From contig NZ_SDDV01000001.1 in the NCBI RefSeq assembly GCF_014773545.1, positions 1-64,000 of the forward strand: a stretch of 64,000 nt of DNA. Direction: 5' to 3'. Under the pieces are notes generated by a model. It saw only the letters and a list, made by a program, of their open reading frames with translations. It had not been told where the DNA came from and made no database searches. Below, one piece after another: positions 11,063 through 19,772 of the stretch. The stretch's first letter is position 1. Every line of letters begins with the position of its first letter. The position numbers were made by a program, and so were the translations under genes. Source of the DNA: Hydrogenophaga sp. (GTDB lineage Bacteria > Pseudomonadota > Gammaproteobacteria > Burkholderiales > Burkholderiaceae_C).

Positions 11063-12631
11063 TCAGTGGGCATGGCCGTGGCCGATGGCGGCCGCGCCGG
11101 TGGCGGCGAGCTTGATCAGCCAGGCGCCGCGCGAAACCACGCGCTGGCCCGGCTGCAAGCCGTCGAGCACCTCGACCCAGTCGCCTTCGCGCGCGCCCAG
11201 GCGCAGCGTGCGGCGCTCGAAGGACTCGCCGCCGGTCTGCACGAACACCACCGACAAGCCGTTTTCGTCGATCACGCTGTCGGCCGCAATGGCCAGCACC
11301 GGGGCCGCCTGCCCGCTGAACACCTGCGCCTGCACGGCGATGCCGATCGGCAGCGCGCTGCTGCTGGCGCCGCTCAGCTCGAACACCACCGGCAGCGTGC
11401 GGCTGATCGGATCGATCACGCCACCCACCGCCACCAGCCGTCCGTTTTGGCCGGGAACGATTTCAATGCCCTCGCTCGCCCCGGCGACGCGAAAGCTGGC
11501 ACCGACCGGCTGACCGAGTCGGGCCAGATCGGACTCGGCCACCCGCAGCTCCAGCCACAGCGAACGCCGGTCGGCAATGTGAAACAGCAGCGCGCCTTCT
11601 TGCACGAAGGCGCCCGGCGCAACGCGCACGTCGACCAGGGTGCCGCTTTGCGCAGCGCGAATCGGCACCCCGCCGCTGGCGCCACCGAACTGGCCCAGGC
11701 GTTGTTGTGCGGCGTCCTGCGCGCTGGCCCTGAGGGCTGCGCTGGCGCGCGCGTTGAGCACGCGCTGCTGCGCCAGCGCCCCTTCGCGGTAGAGCTGCTC
11801 CAGCCGCGCCAGCTCCTGGTCGGCCAGCGCTTTTTCCACCTCGGCGGCGCGGGCGGCGGCGCGCAGGCTGGCCAGGTCGGTGTCGCCACCCAGGCGCGGC
11901 ACCAGGTAGGCCAGCAACTGGCCTTTTTGCACCGTCTGCCCGAGTTGCGGGAAGCTGCCGGCGGCTTGAATGCGGCCGGTGGCGGCCGCGCTCAGCAAGG
12001 CTTCGCCCTGCGGGTTGGCGCGCACGTTGCCGGTGGCGGCCACGGCGGCGCGAATCGGGCGCAGGCCCACTTCGGCGCTGGCAAAGTCGACCTTCCACTG
12101 TTGTTCTTTGGTGAAGGTGATGGCGTCGTCGTCGTGCGGCAGCGGGTCGGCCGCAGCCGCCTGCGGGTCCGCAAACACCGTCACCGGGCCGAGCAGGTGC
12201 GTGACACTGAAAGCCGCTGTCTTGACCTCGATGCGCAACTCGTAATCGCCCGCCTGAACGGGCTTGACCGGCAGGCGAAAAATGCCCGGCTGGCTGGCGC
12301 TGTCGACGGCAAACACCAGGTCGGGCTGGCCGGGGCTGCTCAGGTGGGCGCTCACGCTGGCGGCGGCCAGGGCTTTGAAGTCGGTCAGCGTGCTCAGGCG
12401 CACCAGGAAGGGCGATGCTTGGCCCGCCACCAGGCGCGGAAATTCGACAAACAGCGCCGTGTGCTGGCTGAAGTTAGTCAGTTTTTCCACCCCGGGGCCG
12501 GGCTGCTCGGCGTGCGCGCCGGCGGCACCGTTGTGTGGGTGCCCGTGGTCGTCGCAGCCTGACAAAAGGCTCAAGGCGGCAGCGGCAAGCAGGCTGCCCC
12601 AGACCAGGCGGTGGTGTTTGCGGTGTGTCAT
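11063..12631 (-). CDS. Periplasmic adaptor (membrane fusion protein) of the RND system
   Basis: Links the inner-membrane pump to the outer membrane channel. A 522-aa lipoprotein: the lipobox LLSGC puts the acylated Cys at residue 26, followed by a His-rich stretch DDHGHPHN. An extra periplasmic domain (about 45-165) precedes the lipoyl/hairpin core (about 190-350, with a coiled coil rich in Ala, Glu and Arg around EVEKALADQELARLEQL), a beta-barrel (about 350-440) and a membrane-proximal domain. The C-terminus is GHGHAH, another probable metal ligand. The ATG overlaps the outer membrane gene stop (ATGA, 12628-12631), so the two are translationally coupled. CzcB-like in organisation. Confidence 0.88.
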   Translation of the reverse strand: MTHRKHHRLVWGSLLAAAALSLLSGCDDHGHPHNGAAGAHAEQPGPGVEKLTNFSQHTALFVEFPRLVAGQASPFLVRLSTLTDFKALAAASVSAHLSSPGQPDLVFAVDSASQPGIFRLPVKPVQAGDYELRIEVKTAAFSVTHLLGPVTVFADPQAAAADPLPHDDDAITFTKEQQWKVDFASAEVGLRPIRAAVAATGNVRANPQGEALLSAAATGRIQAAGSFPQLGQTVQKGQLLAYLVPRLGGDTDLASLRAAARAAEVEKALADQELARLEQLYREGALAQQRVLNARASAALRASAQDAAQQRLGQFGGASGGVPIRAAQSGTLVDVRVAPGAFVQEGALLFHIADRRSLWLELRVAESDLARLGQPVGASFRVAGASEGIEIVPGQNGRLVAVGGVIDPISRTLPVVFELSGASSSALPIGIAVQAQVFSGQAAPVLAIAADSVIDENGLSVVFVQTGGESFERRTLRLGAREGDWVEVLDGLQPGQRVVSRGAWLIKLAATGAAAIGHGHAH

Positions 12632-13998
12632 TCGGTGCTCCCTTTCGTTTGCTCGTAGTCGATGTGGACTTCGCGTGCCCGGTGTTCCAGGGCGAGTCCG
12701 TTGATGTGGGTTTCCAGCGCGCTGCGGTGCACGTCGAGCAGCTCCAGCAGGCTGGACTCGCCGCCTTGGTAGGCCAGTTCGGCCACACGCAGCAGGCGCG
12801 GCAGCGGCTGGGTCGCCTGAGCGCGGAATTGCAGCGCCGCGCTGCGCAGTTGTTCGGTCTGGCGGTGCAGGCTGCGCAGCTCGCTGCTGGCTTTGCTGTG
12901 CGCCAGCCGGTGCTCGGCGCGCCAGCGCATCGCTTCGGCACCGGCGCGCTGCTGCGCGGCCTGCTGGCGGTCGTGCAGCGGCAGCGGCACACTCAGCGCC
13001 ACACTCAGGCCCTGGTGGCGCTCGGTGGCGCTGCGCGTCCAGCGCTGGCCCACGCCCAGGTTCACCTCAGGCAGCCAGCCGCGGGCAGCGGCGCTTTGCT
13101 CGAACTCGGCCGCTTCGGCGCGTCGCGCCAGCGCCAGCAGGGTCGGGTTGTGCTCCAGTTGCAGCAAAGCCTGTTCCAGATCGGCCCAGGGCGGCAACAG
13201 CTCGCCAGTGAGCGCAGGCAGCGCCGGGGTTTCGAGCAGTTGCGCCAGCCGCGCCCGGGTGCGCTCGAGTTCGGCGCGTTCGCTGGCCAGCCGGGCTTGC
13301 GAAGCGGCGCGCTCCAGCGCCAGCCGCTGGCGGTCGAAAGCCGAAGCCTGGCCGGCGCGCACCAGTTTGTCCACCAAAGCCTCGATGCGGGCAAATTCCT
13401 GCTCCCAGGCCTGCGTGGCCTCGCTCACCGCCTGTCGGTACAAGGCGGCATGGAATTGGCGCCGAATTTCGCTGGCGCGTTCGGTCATGCGCACGTGACG
13501 CTCGGCGTCCACCGCGTCCAGCCGACGCTGCGCCGCCTGGCGCTGCAGGCCGCGCCGCCCCGCCAGGTCGAAAGTCTGGCTCAGCATCAGCCCTTGTTCG
13601 ACCGTGCCGGCGGCGTCGCCGGCCCGCTCGCGGCTGTAACTCAGTACCGGATTCGGGCCTTGCCCGGCAGCGAGCAGATCGGCCTGTGCGCCTTGGCGCA
13701 GGCTTTGCTCGAGGGCGTTCAGGTCGCTGCGGGCCAGACCCATGCGGATCGCTTCGGCCTCGCTTAACGTGAAAGTCGGGCCGCGACTCACTTCGCTCCC
13801 CTCTCCCGCGTGCGGGAGAGGGGTTGGGGGTGAGGGAGAACGGGCATGACTTTCATTTTTTGGGGCGCCTTTTAAAGTCATGCCCGTTAGGGCCGGTCGC
13901 GTCGCCGCGCCGGGTTCGGATTGGGCCCAGGCTGCGGCGGGCAGCGCGAGCAGACAAAAGCTGCAAACAAATAGGGATAGGGGGCGCGCGAGTCGCAT
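12628..13998 (-). CDS. Outer membrane efflux protein (CzcC/TolC-like) with in-frame repeat insertion
   Basis: Outer membrane channel of the tripartite efflux system. The 456-aa product starts at the ATG at 13998 with a signal peptide MRLARPLSLFVCSFCLLAL ending near AWAQ. Two outer-membrane-efflux repeats follow, with long helices rich in Ala, Glu and Arg (for example RQFHAALYRQAVSEATQAW). Residues around 37-78 come from the 126-bp repeat at 13764-13889, read in frame; without it the protein would be about 415 aa, close to CzcC size. The insertion lies just after the signal peptide, before the first helix, where a flexible extension may be tolerated. Longer upstream frames lack support. Confidence 0.87.
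   Translation of the reverse strand: MRLARPLSLFVCSFCLLALPAAAWAQSEPGAATRPALTGMTLKGAPKNESHARSPSPPTPLPHAGEGSEVSRGPTFTLSEAEAIRMGLARSDLNALEQSLRQGAQADLLAAGQGPNPVLSYSRERAGDAAGTVEQGLMLSQTFDLAGRRGLQRQAAQRRLDAVDAERHVRMTERASEIRRQFHAALYRQAVSEATQAWEQEFARIEALVDKLVRAGQASAFDRQRLALERAASQARLASERAELERTRARLAQLLETPALPALTGELLPPWADLEQALLQLEHNPTLLALARRAEAAEFEQSAAARGWLPEVNLGVGQRWTRSATERHQGLSVALSVPLPLHDRQQAAQQRAGAEAMRWRAEHRLAHSKASSELRSLHRQTEQLRSAALQFRAQATQPLPRLLRVAELAYQGGESSLLELLDVHRSALETHINGLALEHRAREVHIDYEQTKGSTE
13764..13889. repeat. 126-bp repeat element, copy B (inside the outer membrane efflux gene)
   Basis: Same element as 1153-1278, in the same orientation on the plus strand, again running from TTA to TTA. Its length is a multiple of three and the frame used by the host gene is open, so the protein continues through it. 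If one TTA is a target duplication, the net gain is 123 bp, or 41 codons. Confidence 0.9.
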
Positions 13999-14070
13999 GG
14001 TTTTCCTCGTGAAAAAACAGGGGGTACGAAGAACACCGGCGCGCGCAGGTGACAAGCGGGTTTGGCGCTT

Positions 14071-14249
14071 GGGGCCTGTCGGACTTGGGGCGTCGAAAGC
14101 GAAAATCGGCCCCAGCGAGGACAGTTTTTGCCGGATTTGCCGCCCCATAGCCAAGCTATGGGGCAAAAAGACGGTAAAAACGAAGTTTCGCTAAAAATGG
14201 ATCGCTGCGGTCGATTTGCAGCCGACGATTCCCAAGTCCGACAGGCTCC
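14071..14249. repeat. Inverted-repeat-bounded element between CzcI-like and outer membrane genes
   Basis: A 16-bp sequence GCCTGTCGGACTTGGG (14074-14089) recurs as its exact reverse complement at 14231-14246. The interval contains a second perfect palindrome, GCCCCATAGC-CAA-GCTATGGGGC (14142-14164), and no credible gene. About 179 bp in total. It resembles a small non-autonomous repeat rather than a promoter region. Confidence 0.75.
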
Positions 14250-14286
14250 TAGGGGCCAGCCGCGTGGGTGCAGAGCGTCGCGCCGG

Positions 14287-14655
14287 TCAGGCGCGCGCTG
14301 TAGGCGGAAGATCGGGCAGGGCGGGGATGTGGGACGTAAAGCGCGGCGTCTGCGGCAGCGGTGCGCTGCCAGACGGGCTCAGTCCGAAGCTCAGGTGGGT
14401 GGCCAGCAGGTCCACCGTCTGATGGGAATGGGAATGGTGGTGGCCGTCGTCGTGGGGTGCGCTGGCCTGGGCTTGGTCCTGACTCGGCGGCGACGGGTCG
14501 TGGCTGTGCTCGTGCTCGTGGGCATGCGAATGCAGGCCCAGCGTGGGCCAGTCTTCGCCCACGTGACCGTGCACGCTCATCGCCAGCGACCAACTGGTCT
14601 GCAGCGGAACGAGCAGCAGCAAAAAGATGATGAGCAGGCGCTTCACGGGCAGCAT
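14287..14655 (-). CDS. CzcI-like His-rich periplasmic protein
   Basis: A 122-aa protein starting at the ATG at 14655 ([17 protein letters not shown]), with a signal peptide whose LVPLQTSWS segment recalls the CzcI family. The mature part is strikingly His-rich: [13 protein letters not shown] and later [11 protein letters not shown]. It is the first gene of the efflux cluster and is separated from the outer membrane gene by 288 bp that include the inverted-repeat element at 14071-14249. CzcI-type proteins are thought to influence expression of czc operons; here the role is inferred from size, signal peptide and position only. Confidence 0.68.
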   Translation of the reverse strand: MLPVKRLLIIFLLLLVPLQTSWSLAMSVHGHVGEDWPTLGLHSHAHEHEHSHDPSPPSQDQAQASAPHDDGHHHSHSHQTVDLLATHLSFGLSPSGSAPLPQTPRFTSHIPALPDLPPTARA

Positions 14656-14704
14656 TCTAACCCGTGCAGAATTGCACGCCCTGATACACCCTGATAATCG
14701 CCCC

Positions 14705-15646
14705 ATGAATCAGCTTGACGCACTCAAACAACTCAGCACCGTGGTCGCCGACACCAGCGACTTTCATCAGATCGCGGTCTTTTCACCCCAGGACGCCACC
14801 ACCAACCCCTCGCTGATCCTGAAGGCGGTGCAAAAGCCCGAATACGCGCATCTGCTCAAAGACGCGGTGGCGAAATACGGTGGTCAGGGCCCGGACGAGG
14901 TGATGAACCGCCTGCTCGTGTCTTTTGGCATCGAGATACTGAAACACATCCCGGGCCGTGTTTCCACCGAGGTGGACGCGCGGCTGAGCTTTGACACCGA
15001 AGCCAGCGTGACGCGCGCGCGCCGCATCATCGACCTGTACCAGGGCGAGGGTGTGCACGTGGACCGCGTGCTGATCAAGATCGCCGCCACCTGGGAAGGC
15101 ATACAGGCGGCGGCGCGGCTGGAGCGCGACGGCATTCACACCAACCTGACGCTGCTGTTCTCGTTCGCCCAGGCCGTGGCCTGCGGGCAGGCGAAGGTGC
15201 AACTGATCTCGCCGTTTGTGGGCCGCATTTACGACTGGACTAAGAAGCAGGCTGGCGCCGGCTGGGACGAGGCCGCGATGGCGGGCGCGAACGACCCCGG
15301 CGTGCGGTCGGTGCGCGCGATCTACCACTTCTACAAGAAGCACGGCATCGCCACCGAGGTGATGGGGGCGAGCTTTCGCAGCGTGGGTCAGATCACGGCG
15401 TTGGCCGGCTGCGACCTGCTGACCATCAGCCCCGAGCTGCTCAGCGCATTGGCCGCCAGCGAAGCGCCGCTGGCAAAAGCGCTGGACGCCGAAGCCGCAA
15501 AGGCGATGGACATTCCGTTCGTGCAATACGACGAGGCGGGCTTTCGCTTCGCGCTGAACGAGGACGCGATGGCGACCGAGAAACTGGCCGAGGGCATCCG
15601 CGCGTTCGTGGTTGACACGATCAAGCTCGAAGGCATGATGCGCTGA
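14705..15646 (+). CDS. tal: Transaldolase
   Basis: Transfers a dihydroxyacetone unit between sugar phosphates in the non-oxidative pentose phosphate pathway; cytoplasmic. The 313-aa protein has the length of the TalB class and the Schiff-base lysine K125 in [11 protein letters not shown]. The substrate-binding segment DATTNPSL is at residues 30-37. The start is the ATG at 14705 ([14 protein letters not shown]), as in E. coli TalB, although the frame is open upstream. It is divergent from the CzcI-like gene with 49 bp between starts. Confidence 0.96.
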   Translation: MNQLDALKQLSTVVADTSDFHQIAVFSPQDATTNPSLILKAVQKPEYAHLLKDAVAKYGGQGPDEVMNRLLVSFGIEILKHIPGRVSTEVDARLSFDTEASVTRARRIIDLYQGEGVHVDRVLIKIAATWEGIQAAARLERDGIHTNLTLLFSFAQAVACGQAKVQLISPFVGRIYDWTKKQAGAGWDEAAMAGANDPGVRSVRAIYHFYKKHGIATEVMGASFRSVGQITALAGCDLLTISPELLSALAASEAPLAKALDAEAAKAMDIPFVQYDEAGFRFALNEDAMATEKLAEGIRAFVVDTIKLEGMMR

Positions 15647-15675
15647 CTGGGGTTCGGCGGCCGGTCCGCCCCCAG
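15647..15675 (+). terminator. Possible tal terminator hairpin
   Basis: Directly after the tal stop, CTGGG and GGCGG pair with CCGCC and CCCAG around the loop CCGGT, with a 4-nt bulge. The stem is strong, but no T-tract follows, so termination is uncertain. Confidence 0.35.
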
Positions 15676-15966
15676 CCGATTCGCGTCAACTGAGCCACCC
15701 CGGTGTGGTGCGCGGTTCCTGTGCAGCCTGCAAGGTAAATGCCACTTATTGCGCAGGGGTTGCGGATGGGTGGCTGGCGAACAATCGCGCGCCGCTACAG
15801 GCTCGGGGGAACGGTTGATACATCACTGGGCCGCATCAATGATAGCCCGAAGGAAGCGCCTGTTTTGGCGCAGACGCTCGCGTTAGACCTTGTTTGTCAG
15901 CGTGCTGTCTGTCTTGGTCCGTGCGACGAACACGATGGCCAAAACCTGCACGGGCTGGCGCGGCGC
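15676..15966. other. Intergenic region with no visible feature
   Basis: About 290 bp between the tal hairpin and the convergent OmpA-family gene. I see no credible ORF, RNA gene or repeat in it. Confidence 0.5.
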
Positions 15967-16656
15967 TCAGCGTGCGGCCGGGCTTGCTGCCTGGGCAACG
16001 AAAATTTCCACCCGGCGGTTCTGTGCTCGACCTTCAGCGGTTCCGTTGTCGGCCACCGGCTCGCGCGAGCCGCGGCCTTCGGTCTGGAAGCGGTGGGCCG
16101 CCACGCCGCGCGCCACCAGGTGGTTGCGCGCGCTGTTGGCGCGGTCCACCGAGAGCGGGTTGTTGATCGCGTCGGTGCCGGTGCTGTCGGTGTGGCCGAC
16201 GATGTAGACGCTGGTGACCGGGTTGGCGTTGAGCGTGCTGGCAAACTGGTCGAGCACGCGGGCGAAGTTGGGCCGGATCTGGGCGCGGCCGACGTCAAAC
16301 GAAACGTCGCTTGGAATGTAGAGCTTGAGCCGGTTGTCGGGCGTCTGGCTGACGGCCACGCCGGTGCCGACGGTGGCGCGCTCCATGGCTTCTTTTTGCT
16401 CTTGCATTTGGCGCGACCAGACGTAGCCGCCCAGCGCACCGACAGCGCCGCCGAGCACGGCGCCGGTGCCCACGCCGCGCGAGCCGTTGGTGGCTGCGCC
16501 CAGCAGCGCGCCGGCGGCTGCGCCAATGGCTGCGCCGGTGGCGGCGTGTTGCTGGGTCGGCGTCATGGTGGCGCAACCGCTCAGTGTCAAGGCGCCAGCC
16601 AGGGCCGCGAGGGTGAAACCGCGGCCGCGCAGCAAGGAGAATGGGTTTTGTGTCAT
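15967..16656 (-). CDS. OmpA-family lipoprotein (YiaD-like)
   Basis: Envelope protein that probably ties the outer membrane to peptidoglycan. 229 aa from the ATG at 16656 (MTQNPFSLLRGRG). The lipobox LTLSGC lies near residue 28, followed by a Gly/Ala-rich glycine-zipper segment (AAIGAAAGALLGAATNG, GGAVGALGGYVW). The C-terminal OmpA domain includes the peptidoglycan-binding motif region VYIVGHTDSTG and NRRVEIFV. The order of lipobox, glycine zipper and OmpA domain is that of YiaD-type proteins. Confidence 0.9.
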   Translation of the reverse strand: MTQNPFSLLRGRGFTLAALAGALTLSGCATMTPTQQHAATGAAIGAAAGALLGAATNGSRGVGTGAVLGGAVGALGGYVWSRQMQEQKEAMERATVGTGVAVSQTPDNRLKLYIPSDVSFDVGRAQIRPNFARVLDQFASTLNANPVTSVYIVGHTDSTGTDAINNPLSVDRANSARNHLVARGVAAHRFQTEGRGSREPVADNGTAEGRAQNRRVEIFVAQAASPAAR

Positions 16657-16851
16657 GCTCAAAGTCCTTTTGTGTTGGCTGATGGTTGATTGGTGCAAAC
16701 GCGGGGCGCCGCGCCAGACTTGGGTGTTGGCACGCCCACATCACATCACATCAGTGCCCGATCATGTCATGGTAAGCGCGGCCAGTCTGTCAGAATTTGC
16801 GCTGTCACCCCATTTTGATTGGGCTTTGTGTCTTCGATTACATACGATTGC

Positions 16852-17904
16852 ATGCAAACCACTCCACTCGCAGCCAGCGCGCTGCAGATCACGCCGATCT
16901 GCCTAGGCACCATGACCTTTGGCGAACAAGTCGATGCAGAGGCGGCGCACCACATTTTGGACCGTGCGCTTGAGCGCGGCGTCAATTTCATAGACACCGC
17001 CGAGATGTACGCCGTACCCGCGCGGCCCGAGACCTGTGGCGCTACCGAAAGCATCATTGGCCACTGGTTCGCGCGTCGCCCCGGCGTGCGCCAGCGGGTG
17101 GTGCTGGCCAGCAAGGTGGCTGGGCCATCACGCGGCATGCCCTGGATTCGCGGCGACCAAGCCGGGCTGAGCCGGGCCGAAATCATTCAAGCCTGTGAGG
17201 GCAGTCTGCGCCGCTTGCAAACCGAGGTGATCGACCTCTACCAGATTCACTGGCCCGCGCGCAATGTGCCCAGTTTCGGCGCGCTGTCTTTCAACCCGGC
17301 CAAAGACTGGCCTTGCGCCTCGATGCGCGAGCAGCTCGAAGCGCTGGCCGAACTGGTGCAATCGGGCAAGGTGCGCGCGGTGGGGCTGTCCAATGAATCG
17401 CCTTACGGTGTGCACGAGTTCGTGCGGCTGGCGCAGCAGCACGGCCTGCCGACCGTGGCATCGCTGCAAAACCCCTATTGCCTGCTCAACCGCAGCTTCG
17501 AAAACGGGCTAGACGAAAGCTGCCACCGCCTGGGCGTGGCGCTGCTGGCCTACTCGCCGCTGGGTTTTGGCTTGCTCAGCGGCAAGTACGACGAGCATGG
17601 ATTGAGTGCGGGCACCGGCCGCATGGCGTTGTTTGAGACCCTGCGCCGCCAGCGCTGGGGCCGACCTGAGGCGCTTGCCGCTGCGCGGCGCTATAACGCG
17701 CTGGCGCGCCAGCACGGCCTGAGCCCGCTGCAACTGGCGCTGGCGTTTTGTTACCGCAATCCGCGCGTGGCCAGCACCATCATTGGCGTGACTTCGCTGG
17801 CCCAGTTGGATGAATGTCTGGACGCCTGGGACACGCCGCTGGGCCCGGAGTTGTTGCAGGCGCTGGACCGGATTCGCTGGGAAATGCGCGATCCGGCGCA
17901 GTGA
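16852..17904 (+). CDS. Aldo/keto reductase (Tas-like)
   Basis: NADPH-dependent oxidoreductase with a TIM-barrel fold; the physiological substrate is unknown. 350 aa from the ATG at 16852 (MQTTPLAASALQITP). Family motifs: LGTMTFGEQ near residue 18, FIDTAEMYAVP with the catalytic Asp and Tyr, DLYQIHWP carrying the active-site His, and AYSPLGFGLLSGKY. The length and the ETCGATESIIGHW segment agree with the Tas/YajO-like branch. It is a single gene with no obvious operon partner; the YbaK-type gene follows after 128 bp. Confidence 0.85.
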   Translation: MQTTPLAASALQITPICLGTMTFGEQVDAEAAHHILDRALERGVNFIDTAEMYAVPARPETCGATESIIGHWFARRPGVRQRVVLASKVAGPSRGMPWIRGDQAGLSRAEIIQACEGSLRRLQTEVIDLYQIHWPARNVPSFGALSFNPAKDWPCASMREQLEALAELVQSGKVRAVGLSNESPYGVHEFVRLAQQHGLPTVASLQNPYCLLNRSFENGLDESCHRLGVALLAYSPLGFGLLSGKYDEHGLSAGTGRMALFETLRRQRWGRPEALAAARRYNALARQHGLSPLQLALAFCYRNPRVASTIIGVTSLAQLDECLDAWDTPLGPELLQALDRIRWEMRDPAQ

Positions 17905-18032
17905 CGCGGCGCCATAGCGCCAGCCTGTCTTGGCGCCGCCGGCTGCGACCCAGCGGCAACAGGCTTGTTTGATGCTGCTCGATGCAGCTTGAGCGGTGCG
18001 CGCGCCCATGCACACAAAGGGGGTGGAAAACG

Positions 18033-18533
18033 GTGTCATCGGCCCACAGCAGCAAGCTCGCCAAAGGCACGGCCGCGTTGGCCTGGCTGCAAAGGCAGGG
18101 CTTGGCGTATTCCTGTCACTGCTACCCGTACCAGGAGCGAGGCGGTGCGCTGCACGCTGCCCGGGCGCTCGGCCTGGACCCGCTGGCGGTGGTCAAGACG
18201 CTCATCATGCAAGACGAGGTCGGTCGGCCGCTGGCGGTGTTGATGCACGGCATTGGCAGCGTCTCGACTCAGGCGCTGGCGCGTCAGATCGGCGTCAAAT
18301 CGGTGCAGCCTTGCACGCCCGGCGACGCGCAGCGGTATAGCGGCTACTTGGTCGGCGGCATCTCGCCGTTTGGGTTCAAGCGCGCCATGCCCATTTGGGT
18401 TGAGGCCACGGTGCTGGAGTTGCCCCGCATCTGGGTCAACGGTGGGCGGCGCGGCTTGCTGCTGGGGCTGGCGCCAGCGCTGCTGCTCCAGCCACTGGGC
18501 GCGCAGCCGGTGCATGGCGCGCTGGCAAAATAG
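18033..18533 (+). CDS. YbaK/EbsC-family aminoacyl-tRNA deacylase
   Basis: Probably hydrolyses mischarged Cys-tRNA(Pro), an editing-domain activity typical of YbaK. 166 aa when started at the GTG at 18033, which is preceded by AAAGGGGGTGG; the frame continues upstream to an ATG at 17982 but without a comparable ribosome binding site. Conserved segments include ALGLDPLAVVKTLIM, MHGIGSVSTQALARQIG and SGYLVGGISPFGFKR with the family GG.SPFG loop. Located between the aldo/keto reductase and plsY, same strand. Confidence 0.85.
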   Translation: MSSAHSSKLAKGTAALAWLQRQGLAYSCHCYPYQERGGALHAARALGLDPLAVVKTLIMQDEVGRPLAVLMHGIGSVSTQALARQIGVKSVQPCTPGDAQRYSGYLVGGISPFGFKRAMPIWVEATVLELPRIWVNGGRRGLLLGLAPALLLQPLGAQPVHGALAK

Positions 18534-18592
18534 CCGTTTGCGTCGCTGCTGCGCACCTGCGCGTGGCCCGCTCAACTTTGCAGGAGTCTGGT

Positions 18593-19219
18593 TTGGAATT
18601 CGTCTACGTGCTGCTGCTCACTGCGGCCGCTTATTTGATTGGTTCGCTTTCGTTTGCCGTGCTGGTCAGCCGCCTCATGGGTCTGAGCGATCCGCGCACC
18701 TACGGCAGCAAAAACCCGGGTGCCACCAATGTGCTGCGCTCGGGCAGCAAGGTGGCGGCCATTGCCACTTTGTTGCTCGACGCGCTCAAGGGCTGGCTGC
18801 CGGTGGTGGCAGTGAAATGCTGGGGCCCGGCCTATGGTCTGGGCGACGGCACGCTGGCGCTGGTGGCGTTGGCAGCCTTTATGGGCCATTTGTTTCCGGT
18901 CTTCTTTCGTTTTCGCGGCGGCAAAGGAGTGGCCACTGCGGCTGGCGTGATTTTTGCCGTGCAGCCCTGGCTGGGTCTGGTGGCGCTGGCGATCTGGGCC
19001 GTGGTGGCGTATTTCTCGCGCTACGTTGCGTTGGCGTCTATGGTGGCCGGGTTGCTGGCGCCAGCGTTTTTTCTGTTCGGTCACAGCGTACTCTGGGACG
19101 CGCCGGGCGTGCTGGTGCTCAGCCTCTCGCTCATGGGCTTGCTGCTGGTCTGGCGCCACAGCGACAACATCAACCGCCTGCTGGCGGGCCAAGAGAGCAA
19201 GATAGGGGCAAAAAAATAA
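18593..19219 (+). CDS. plsY: Glycerol-3-phosphate acyltransferase PlsY
   Basis: Membrane enzyme that acylates glycerol 3-phosphate from acyl-phosphate in phospholipid synthesis. 208 aa with about five membrane helices. Motifs: GSLSFAVLVSR, GSKNPGATNVLRSGSK (phosphate loop), FRGGKGVATAAGV and the C-terminal WRHSDNINRLL. I place the start at the TTG at 18593 (reads LEFVYVLLL) because AGGAG lies 6 nt before it. A GTG at 18563 in frame is the alternative and would add 10 residues. Convergent with yajQ, 15 bp between stops. Confidence 0.92.
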   Translation: MEFVYVLLLTAAAYLIGSLSFAVLVSRLMGLSDPRTYGSKNPGATNVLRSGSKVAAIATLLLDALKGWLPVVAVKCWGPAYGLGDGTLALVALAAFMGHLFPVFFRFRGGKGVATAAGVIFAVQPWLGLVALAIWAVVAYFSRYVALASMVAGLLAPAFFLFGHSVLWDAPGVLVLSLSLMGLLLVWRHSDNINRLLAGQESKIGAKK

Positions 19220-19234
19220 GCCCTGGCGCGGGTA

Positions 19235-19720
19235 TTAATCGCGAAAATTATTGAACGACAGCGGCAGGTCTTTCAACTCTGCGCGAATCAGCGCCATCGC
19301 GGCTTGCAAGTCGTCGCGTTTGGCGCCGCTCACGCGCACCGCATCACCCTGAATGGCGCCCTGAACTTTGAGCTTGCTGGCTTTGAGCGCTTGCTGAATT
19401 TTCTTGCCGTCTTCGGTGCTGACGCCGTTGCGCACCTTGAGCACCTGTTTGACCTTGTCGCCGCCGATTTTTTCGACCTTGCCCTTGTCGATGAAGCGCA
19501 GATCGACGCTGCGCTTGGCGAGTTTGTTGCGCAACACATCGTCCACCTGCTGGAGCTGGAAGTCGGCGTCACCGAACAAGGTGATTTCCTTGTCCTTGAG
19601 TTCGATTGCGGCGCTGCTGCCCTTGAAGTCGAAGCGGGTGCCGATTTCGCGCGCCACTTGTTCGACGGCGTTTTTCACTTCGACGAAATCGGCTTCGAGT
19701 ACGGTGTCAAAAGAAGGCAT
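19235..19720 (-). CDS. YajQ-family nucleotide-binding protein
   Basis: 161 aa, the usual length of the family, beginning [19 protein letters not shown] and ending FNNFRD. Members bind nucleotides, and some bind cyclic di-GMP and act with a transcription regulator; which applies here is unknown. Two ferredoxin-like domains are expected, with [14 protein letters not shown] in the centre. Divergent from murB, with 52 bp between starts that must hold both promoters. Confidence 0.92.
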   Translation of the reverse strand: MPSFDTVLEADFVEVKNAVEQVAREIGTRFDFKGSSAAIELKDKEITLFGDADFQLQQVDDVLRNKLAKRSVDLRFIDKGKVEKIGGDKVKQVLKVRNGVSTEDGKKIQQALKASKLKVQGAIQGDAVRVSGAKRDDLQAAMALIRAELKDLPLSFNNFRD

Positions 19721-19772
19721 GATGGATCAATCCCGACCGGGTTGTGCAAAGTGTGAATGAGACAATCCGTCC

